From JANOBD01 sp031411495 (lineage in GTDB: Bacteria; Planctomycetota; Phycisphaerae; Tepidisphaerales; Tepidisphaeraceae): 64,000 nt of DNA. The stretch's first letter is position 1. Every line of letters begins with the position of its first letter. A model generated the notes under the pieces. That model saw nothing but the letters and a program-made list of their open reading frames with translations. It was not told where the DNA came from and did not search any database. Below, one piece after another: positions 58,856-64,000 of this stretch. The stretch is taken from positions 1 through 64,000 of the forward strand of contig JANOBD010000165.1 of the NCBI GenBank assembly GCA_031411495.1. The letters run 5' to 3'. A program made the translations under genes and the position numbers.

Positions 58856-59405
58856 GGCGTGCCTCCTTTCCACAAAGGACTCGGGTCAGGGCAAAGCTTT
58901 CCAGTCACACCCGGTCTCATCATTCGATCAATCGGACGATCGAGACCTTCACTCACACACATAGTAGGACGTTCGAATCCTAGTGAAGTTGGTCACACAC
59001 TCGTGATTCTCGCGTTACCATCTTTCATAACCATCAGTACGCGGCCCGTATTCGTTCGGATTCGCTGTAGTATTCGCGATGACCAGCAGCCGCGGATAGC
59101 GGGGATATAATCGACTCCGCTTAGTGGAATCGCCCAGCGCTGGTTCGGCTGATTCCCGGCGTAAATCTTCTTGCCAACTTCGGCTGGGAAGTTAGGCTAT
59201 TGCACGTCTCGGTAGCGGGTCGACGAGTGAGCCTTGGATCGATGCGAGTGCAGCCTTCTGTGGAACATCCCTCCCGCCTTGGTTGAAGCCAACCTCTTTC
59301 TCTCTAGGCCAGGAAAGAACCGTCCGGTGCAATTGGCCTGTATCTTCGCGCAGCGCGCGGAGGACTCTGCTAAGGCGCAGAGGTCTAGTTATTGGAGACC
59401 CTCAC
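58856..59405. other. 550-base gap: promoter region and structured leader of the RRM gene
   Basis: No gene is supported. The last 150 bases look like a structured 5' leader of the RNA-binding protein: GGTTG/CAACC around 59280, GGCCA/TTGGCC around 59308-59336, and a CG-rich hairpin near 59350 (cgcgcagcgcgcg). GGAG lies 9 bases before the start at 59406. The left half has AT-rich stretches but no clear promoter. Confidence 0.45.
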
Positions 59406-59861
59406 ATGGGTAAGCGTTTGTACGTGGGCAATCTGCCCTATTCGGTAACGTCGGATGAACTGCAGGAAATGTTCGGCCAGCACGGCAACGTGACGTCTGC
59501 TCAGGTCGTGAGCGATCGTGAAACCGGTCGCAGCAAGGGCTTCGGATTCGTCGAAATGTCGACGGATGAAGAAGCGACCGCCGCGATCGAAAGCCTCAAC
59601 GGCAAGGACATGGGCGGCCGATCGCTCACCGTCAATGAAGCCCGCCCGAAAGAAGAGCGCGGCGGTGGCGGTGGGTACGGCGGCGGCGGCGGCAGTCGCG
59701 GCGGCTACAGTGGCGGCGGCGGTGGCCGCAGCAGTGGCGGCGGCGGCTACGGTGGCGGTGGTGGGGGCGGCGGTGGCGGCGGCGGCGGTGGCACCCAACG
59801 CGGCTTCGGCGGCGGTGGCCGCGGCGACCGCGGCGAACGTGGCGGACGCGACCGCTACTGA
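59406..59861 (+). CDS. glycine-rich RRM RNA-binding protein
   Basis: Cytoplasmic RNA-binding protein of 151 aa. One RRM at residues 2-80 has RNP2 LYVGNLPY and RNP1 KGFGFVEM, with ETGRSKGFGFVE and MGGRSLTVNEARP completing the fold. The tail (about 86-151) is a low-complexity Gly/Arg/Tyr/Ser run (GGGYGGGGGSRGG and a long polyglycine), ending RGGRDRY. The architecture matches cyanobacterial and planctomycete cold-inducible Rbp proteins, which bind single-stranded RNA. The ATG at 59406 follows GGAG. A long leader and a strong terminator make it a monocistronic gene. Cold induction is family knowledge, not seen directly. Confidence 0.93.
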   Translation: MGKRLYVGNLPYSVTSDELQEMFGQHGNVTSAQVVSDRETGRSKGFGFVEMSTDEEATAAIESLNGKDMGGRSLTVNEARPKEERGGGGGYGGGGGSRGGYSGGGGGRSSGGGGYGGGGGGGGGGGGGGTQRGFGGGGRGDRGERGGRDRY

Positions 59862-59892
59862 TCCTTCCCCGCGCCAGTTCTACACAATCAAG

Positions 59893-59925
59893 GGGGCCGC
59901 TCGTTTCATCGAGCGGCCCCTGTTC
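59893..59925 (+). terminator. Rho-independent terminator of the RRM gene
   Basis: Eleven-base perfect stem GGGGCCGCTCG/CGAGCGGCCCC with loop TTTCAT, followed by TGTTCTATTCT, 31 bases after the stop. Confidence 0.85.
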
Positions 59926-60050
59926 TATTCTGCCCGGCCAATCTCCTCGAACGCTCCTCGCGTGGCGAGGAACCCCGCAGATCGTACTTCTCATCGTCAT
60001 CGATGACGGCCCGGTGACCGGCGAAGACCCGGTGAGCGGTGGTCGTCGCG

Positions 60051-60770
60051 CTAGATCAGTTCGGTCACGTTGGAGGTGGGCAGCGTCGTCGCGCTGCTGC
60101 TGGTGGCGGATGTGGATCGCGCGCCCCACCAGGGATTCTCCATCGCCTGGGTCACCCATTGCACGGCTTCGTCCGTCGAGTCGGTCATACGGAAGATGTC
60201 GGTGTCGCCGGCGCTGATGTATTGGCTTTCCTGCATCGTGCCTTTTAGCCAGTCGAAAAGGCCACGCCAGTATTCGGTGCCGAAGAGGACGACCGGCGTC
60301 GGCTCGATCTTGTGCGTCTGGATCAGCGTGAGGATTTCGAAGAGTTCGTCCATCGTGCCGAACCCGCCCGGGAAACAGACCAGCGCGCTTGCGTACTTCA
60401 CGAACATCACCTTGCGAGCGTAAAAATAGCGGAAGTCGAGCGGGATGGTCTGGTACGGGTTCGGCTTCTGCTCGTGCGGGAGTTGGATGTTCAGCCCGAT
60501 TGAAACGCCGCCGGCTTCGTAAGCGCCCTTGTTGGCGGCTTCCATGATGCCGGGCCCGCCGCCGGTGATGACGGCAAGCTTGCGGCGAGCGAACTCGCGC
60601 GCGACCGCTTCAGCGGCGAGATAGTAAGGATGGGTCGTGGAAGTCCGCGCGCTGCCGAAGATCGATACCGCCGGACCGATCGCCGACATGGTTTCAAACC
60701 CTTCGACAAATTCGGCCATGATTCGGAAAATTCGCCAACTCTCCGAACCGTCTGGAACGCGTTTCAACAT
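60051..60770 (-). CDS. LOG family protein (TIGR00730 Rossmann fold)
   Basis: Protein of 239 aa related to the cytokinin-activating LOG phosphoribohydrolases and lysine-decarboxylase-like proteins. Signatures are VSIFGSARTS, AVITGGGPGIMEAANKGAYE and CFPGGFGTMDELFEILTLIQ. The PGGxGTxxE motif and its Arg partner (DFRYFYARKVMFV) are complete, so hydrolysis of nucleoside monophosphates is plausible. A low-complexity Ser/Thr/Ala tail (about 215-239) is not part of the family. The ATG at 60770 has AAGGGAAA about 8 bases upstream; the frame to 60923 is extension. It is divergent from the RTX gene across 164 bases. Confidence 0.9.
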   Translation of the reverse strand: MLKRVPDGSESWRIFRIMAEFVEGFETMSAIGPAVSIFGSARTSTTHPYYLAAEAVAREFARRKLAVITGGGPGIMEAANKGAYEAGGVSIGLNIQLPHEQKPNPYQTIPLDFRYFYARKVMFVKYASALVCFPGGFGTMDELFEILTLIQTHKIEPTPVVLFGTEYWRGLFDWLKGTMQESQYISAGDTDIFRMTDSTDEAVQWVTQAMENPWWGARSTSATSSSATTLPTSNVTELI

Positions 60771-60934
60771 GAGTCGTTTCCCTTCGCCGCCCCTCAGCGG
60801 CCTGATCCTGCCGGAATGACCGTCACGCCCGGAGTATAGGACCTGCAAATTTGCCCAAAAGCGGGCTTCAGTGCCGCGATTCTCGACTTTTGCCCCGGCG
60901 AAACAACTAAGATACCGGCCCAAGGAGTCACAAG

Positions 60935-61795
60935 ATGATTGAATCGCTCGAAACTCGCAAGTTGCTCTCCCTCTCGTATGGCGCCGACCACATCATCCGG
61001 ATTAAGATCACTGGCGATCACCGCGACGTGATCAGCGCTACCAATATCGACTCCCAGCGATTCACCCTGACTGTCAACGGCGCCGTCACGCGCGCCTTCC
61101 GCTGGAAAGAGGTCGTCAACCTCTACATCACCACTTACGACGGGGCCGACCTGATCGACCTTCGCGGCCTGAAGGTCTACACGAACATCGATGGCGGCAA
61201 AGGCGGCGACACGATCTATGGCGGCAAGCGCGCCGACAAGATCTTCGGCAGCGGCGGAGGCGACACCCTCTACGGCAACGAAGACAACGACATCCTCGAG
61301 GGCGGTCTCCGCGATGACTCGCTCCTGGGCGGCATTGGCGATGACACGCTCATCCCGTTCTCTGATCCGCTTGGCGATGACAGCCTCTTCGGCGGCGACG
61401 GCGTCGACACCGTCGACTACTCCACCGAAACCAAAAACCTCGACCTCCAGATCAAGGCCGACGGCAACGAGCCGGAAGATATCGTCACCGACGATATCTT
61501 CGGCGATGTCGAGATCGTCAAGTGCGGCTCGGGAAACGACAGCGTCACCAGCTTCCTGACTGGGCCCATCACCATCCTCGGCGGCGCCGGCAATGACACG
61601 CTTACCGGCGGCGACGGCAACGACCTCATCGATGCCGGCACCGGCGCCGACGAACTCCACGGCGGCGCGGGCAACGATCGCTTTATCCTCGGCGCGAGCG
61701 ACGGAATCCTCGACAAAGTCGACGGCGGCAACGGAACCGACTCGATCATTGATTCAGAAACCGACTCGGCCGACCTCATCACAAACGTCCCCTGA
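60935..61795 (+). CDS. RTX (hemolysin-type calcium-binding) repeat protein with LEPR-like start
   Basis: Protein of 286 aa. The first 12 residues, MIESLETRKLLS, are a variant of the LEPR-XLL motif, placed directly at the N-terminus with no signal peptide before it. A short beta domain follows (residues 13-80), then RTX-like nonapeptides over about 85-285 (GGKGGDTIYGGKRADKIFGS, GGAGNDTLTGGDGNDLIDAG), interrupted at about 160-205. It should fold as a calcium-binding beta-roll outside the cytoplasm. AAGGAG lies 10 bases before the ATG at 60935. It converges with the thioesterase gene, 9 bases apart. It is the third LEPR-type protein of the window. Confidence 0.86.
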   Translation: MIESLETRKLLSLSYGADHIIRIKITGDHRDVISATNIDSQRFTLTVNGAVTRAFRWKEVVNLYITTYDGADLIDLRGLKVYTNIDGGKGGDTIYGGKRADKIFGSGGGDTLYGNEDNDILEGGLRDDSLLGGIGDDTLIPFSDPLGDDSLFGGDGVDTVDYSTETKNLDLQIKADGNEPEDIVTDDIFGDVEIVKCGSGNDSVTSFLTGPITILGGAGNDTLTGGDGNDLIDAGTGADELHGGAGNDRFILGASDGILDKVDGGNGTDSIIDSETDSADLITNVP

Positions 61796-61803
61796 GTAAA
61801 GAG

Positions 61804-62274
61804 TCAATGGGCATCAGGCAATGAACTCTCGCCATTGCCTGGTGTCCTTTGCGCTTCCGATTGCCTCCCCCTCAATTCATCCGGCATCGCTCTCGCCTGT
61901 CCGTCGGGCCCGACGCAGGCAATGGTTGTCGTAGCTTCCGCGAGCAGAACGTGCGCCTTGCGGAGTTCGTAGGTGTGGTCCAGGCGGACCGGTCCTTCAC
62001 GCACCAGATCGACCCTCAGCGTCAGTTCATCATCGAACCGCGCGGGGGCGCGGTATTTCACTTCGACTTTCGTCACCACAAAAAAAACGCCCGCCGACTC
62101 CAGGTCGGCGTAGCTGTGGCCCCGCGAACGAAGCAATTCGATCCGGCCCATCTCGAAATATTGGAGGTAAACCGAGTGATGAAGATACCCCATCGGATCG
62201 GCCTCGGGGTAGCGGACGCGGATCGGCAAAGTGATGAATGCGATCGGCGGCTTGGGCGCCTGGTCACGGGACAT
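61804..62274 (-). CDS. acyl-CoA thioesterase, 4HBT (YbgC-like) family
   Basis: Hot-dog-fold thioesterase of 156 aa. The 4HBT signature is RYPEADPMGYLHHSVYLQYF with its catalytic Asp, followed by EMGRIELLRSRGHSY. The second conserved strand, VTKVEVKYRAPARFDDEL, and RKAHVLLAEATTTIACVG complete the fold. Members hydrolyse short acyl-CoA or hydroxybenzoyl-CoA esters; YbgC-like ones are often linked to the Tol-Pal system, which is not present here. The ATG at 62274 is the start, with GGGAC close before it. It is followed upstream by a small membrane protein gene on the same strand, 59 bases away. Confidence 0.88.
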   Translation of the reverse strand: MSRDQAPKPPIAFITLPIRVRYPEADPMGYLHHSVYLQYFEMGRIELLRSRGHSYADLESAGVFFVVTKVEVKYRAPARFDDELTLRVDLVREGPVRLDHTYELRKAHVLLAEATTTIACVGPDGQARAMPDELRGRQSEAQRTPGNGESSLPDAH

Positions 62275-62332
62275 GGTCCACCAGTATTCTCATTGCTGCC
62301 GCGCGATCCAGCCTGGGCACAGCGCCGCCGCA

Positions 62333-62584
62333 TTACTTCTTTCGGACCAGATACTTAGCAAAATCCAAGAGTCCGGCGAACTTGTGGGACGGGTCGACAT
62401 AGTGCTCGATCACATAGAACGCGAAGTAGTAACTTCGGGAAAAGCACCAGATGGATATCGCCAGCAAGGCGCTGAGCTTCAATTCCGGATGCTCGAAGAG
62501 GATCAGCCCGGCTGCGAGCAGGCCGCAAATGAGAAAAAGGCAGCCTTTGAGATAAATGAGCCGTGGGTTCTTCAGATCGCCCAT
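62333..62584 (-). CDS. small two-segment membrane protein, hypothetical
   Basis: Protein of 83 aa with two membrane segments (YLKGCLFLICGLLAAGLILF and LSALLAISIWCFSRSYYFAF) and a C-terminal cytoplasmic part (YVIEHYVDPSHKFAGLLDFA) that looks conserved. The sequence suits a planctomycete family of short hypothetical proteins, not named. The ATG at 62584 is the natural start. It is codirectional with the thioesterase gene and divergent from rpsU, whose promoter must lie between. Confidence 0.75.
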   Translation of the reverse strand: MGDLKNPRLIYLKGCLFLICGLLAAGLILFEHPELKLSALLAISIWCFSRSYYFAFYVIEHYVDPSHKFAGLLDFAKYLVRKK

Positions 62585-62632
62585 GGTGGGAAGTCTACCG
62601 CGAAATCGGCGGGATGAAGGAACGGCGATTCT

Positions 62633-62655
62633 TGTAGACGCTGCCGGGCTTGGTT
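62633..62655 (+). promoter_or_regulatory. possible rpsU promoter
   Basis: TTGTAG and TTATGAT are separated by about 16 bases, a fair match to a housekeeping -35/-10 pair. It lies about 170 bases before the S21 start and upstream of the leader hairpin. Confidence 0.45.
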
Positions 62656-62673
62656 ATGATGCCGGGCCCGATT

Positions 62674-62698
62674 CCGCCCGGAATAGCCTTCCGGGCGG
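62674..62698 (+). promoter_or_regulatory. leader hairpin upstream of rpsU
   Basis: Perfect 10-base stem CCGCCCGGAA/TTCCGGGCGG around a five-base loop, without a following T-run, so it is more likely a leader structure than a terminator. It lies between the possible promoter and the S21 coding sequence; an autoregulatory role is inference. Confidence 0.5.
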
Positions 62699-62822
62699 AT
62701 TGTGTCTTTGGACGAATCCGCTGTGCGACGGCGCGCTGTCGGTTCGGTTCGAGGCCCGATCGGCAAGTTCGACGGCCCAAAGCTGTCGATAAGGTGAAAC
62801 TAAGCGAAAGGTTCTGGCTTCC

Positions 62823-62993
62823 ATGATTAAGGTCAAGCTGCGTGGTAACGAGACGGCAGAGCAGTTGCTCAAGCGATTCAAGAAGCTGTGTGAAAAAGAA
62901 GGCCTCACCAAGGACATGAAGCGGGTGGCCTACTACGAGAAGCCCAGCGAAAAGCGTCGCCGCCGGGGTCGCAAGCCCCTGCCGATCAAGTGA
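62823..62993 (+). CDS. rpsU: ribosomal protein bS21
   Basis: Small-subunit ribosomal protein of 56 aa, near the usual size of the short S21 class. It opens MIKVKLRGNETAEQLLKRFK, followed by KKLCEKEGLTKDMKRVAYYE. The basic tail EKRRRRGRKPLP is typical. It takes part in initiation on leadered mRNAs. The ATG at 62823 is clear, and AAGCGAAAGG lies about 9 bases upstream. A strong hairpin precedes the gene and a terminator follows it. It stands alone, which is common for rpsU. Confidence 0.95.
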   Translation: MIKVKLRGNETAEQLLKRFKKLCEKEGLTKDMKRVAYYEKPSEKRRRRGRKPLPIK

Positions 62994-63013
62994 TCGATCT
63001 TCGCGCGGGAACG

Positions 63014-63043
63014 GATCGGCGCATCGTGTCGCCGATCATTTTT
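63014..63043 (+). terminator. Rho-independent terminator of rpsU
   Basis: Eight-base stem GATCGGCG/CGCCGATC with loop CATCGTGT, followed by ATTTTTCG, 20 bases after the rpsU stop. Confidence 0.85.
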
Positions 63044-63179
63044 CGCGTCGCGGCCTCGGCGATGCCGGGTCCGCTCGGGGATGGGTCACTCTTGGAGTTT
63101 TGGCGGTCTCGCTTCGTGCCCCGCAGCGACACTGACCGCAGCCTGCGGTCGGCGAAGCTGACCGCGAACAGGATCGCTC

Positions 63180-64000
63180 ATGACAGCCACCTTCACACTC
63201 CCGCCCAAACTCGCTCCCGGTGAAATCAAAGATACCGCCGTCTACACACGCGGCTTATCCAAGGTCTACAAGGACTTCTGGGGCCGGCCCAAAGTCCGCG
63301 CCCTCGAGAACCTGGACCTGACGATCAACCGCGGCGAAGTCTTCGGCCTGCTCGGCCCCAACGGCTCGGGCAAATCGACCACCATCAAGCTTCTGCTCGG
63401 ACTGATTTTCGCCTCCAGCGGCGAAGCCTACGTCCTCGGCGAAAAAGCCGGCTCGACCACCATCAACGAGCGCATCGGCTTCCTCCCGGAAGAATCGTAC
63501 CTCTACCGCTTCCTCAACGGCGAAGAGACGCTGCAGTTCTACGGCAAGCTCTTCAAGATCGACCGTGCCACGCTCAAGCGCCGCGTGCCGGAACTGCTCG
63601 ACACCGTCGGCCTCGACGAGAAGGCGCGCAAGCGCAAGCTCCGCGAGTACTCCAAGGGCATGGCCCGCCGCATTGGGCTCGCGCAGGCCCTGATCAACAA
63701 CCCGGATCTCATCCTCCTCGACGAACCGACGACCGGCCTGGACCCGATCGGCACGCGCGAGATGAAGGACCTGATCCTCTCGCTCAAGGCGCAGGGCAAA
63801 ACCGTCATCCTCTGCTCTCACCTGCTGGCGGATGTGCAGGATGTGTGCGACCGCATCACGATCCTCTACAAGGGAAAGATGCAGACGCTCGGCGACGTGA
63901 AGGACCTCTGCCAGGTCCGCGACATCACGCAAGTCGAAGCGACCGGTCTGGACCAGCAGCAGATTCTCGAACTGCGTGCGTTCCTCGAGCGTCTAGGCAA
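63180..64000 (+). CDS. ABC transporter ATP-binding protein, ABC-2 type (partial)
   Basis: ATPase subunit of an ABC-2 type exporter, 273 codons present and open at the window end. Walker A is GLLGPNGSGKSTTIKLLLGL near residue 60. The signature is the variant REYSKGMARRIGLAQAL, common in ABC-2 exporters. Walker B with the catalytic Glu is LILLDEPTTGLDPIG, and the switch His is in VILCSHLLADVQDVCDR. The N-terminal 20 residues before the first strand (VYTRGLSKVYKDFWGRPKVR) are slightly longer than usual. The ATG at 63180 follows AGGA by about 8 bases. The permease should lie just beyond the window. The cargo is unknown. Confidence 0.92.
   Translation, partial: MTATFTLPPKLAPGEIKDTAVYTRGLSKVYKDFWGRPKVRALENLDLTINRGEVFGLLGPNGSGKSTTIKLLLGLIFASSGEAYVLGEKAGSTTINERIGFLPEESYLYRFLNGEETLQFYGKLFKIDRATLKRRVPELLDTVGLDEKARKRKLREYSKGMARRIGLAQALINNPDLILLDEPTTGLDPIGTREMKDLILSLKAQGKTVILCSHLLADVQDVCDRITILYKGKMQTLGDVKDLCQVRDITQVEATGLDQQQILELRAFLERLG

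Overview
The window is high-GC bacterial DNA with the features of a planctomycete, most likely a Phycisphaerae/Tepidisphaerales-type lineage. The evidence is two PEP-CTERM proteins, three proteins that start with an LEPR-XLL type motif, a dockerin-tailed subtilase, paired NfeD/FloA genes, a UbiX/UbiA pair typical of futalosine-type menaquinone synthesis, and an abundance of secreted and hypothetical proteins. Lineage is inferred from gene content only; there is no rRNA in the window.

Layout. 0.1-1.0 kb: a PEP-CTERM protein and a small coiled-coil protein. 1.1-15.1 kb: an exopolysaccharide locus. A WecA-type initiating transferase and an O-antigen-ligase/TPR protein lie on the + strand. Three GT4 glycosyltransferases, a second polymerase/ligase, a flippase, a Wzz/BY-kinase-like co-polymerase and a Wza-type export lipoprotein lie on the - strand, mostly coupled by 4-13 base overlaps. 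15.3-17.5 kb: an S41 tail-specific protease. 18.5-22.4 kb: two NfeD proteins, FloA, a one-TM protein and a methyltransferase. 22.6-28.5 kb: a NIL-domain and a MoaD/ThiS-type sulfur carrier, UbiX, two unusual CsrA-like proteins, DUF486, a UbiA-type prenyltransferase and a LUD protein. 28.6-36.3 kb: a multidomain subtilase, an M19 dipeptidase, shikimate kinase, a VOC-Nudix fusion, DinB and FAH-family proteins, and tRNA-Val. 36.6-41.7 kb: two GH172 (DUF2961) proteins facing a secreted beta-helix protein. 41.7-43.7 kb: a DUF2089 regulator with a pentapeptide-like partner, and OsmC. 44.3-52.7 kb: an LEPR/RTX/PKD beta-helix protein, a PfkB-type sugar kinase, and a giant PAS-repeat protein with a dead kinase core and a receiver. 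52.8-64 kb: a PEP-CTERM protein, DUF1223, a zinc-ribbon membrane protein with a truncated copy beside it, PcrA, DUF488, an RRM protein, a LOG-family protein, an RTX protein, a thioesterase, ribosomal protein S21 and an ABC ATPase cut by the window end.

Two signals stand out. First, adjacent genes at 25.3-26.3 kb encode CsrA relatives in which the domain is split and partly duplicated around a GGPxDGxAI linker. Second, many short intergenic gaps (chiefly 19.3-34.0 kb) are filled by imperfect inverted repeats built from degenerate short word repeats. At least eight word families are present. Several families recur kilobases apart, one hairpin is nested inside another, and most sit just past a stop codon.
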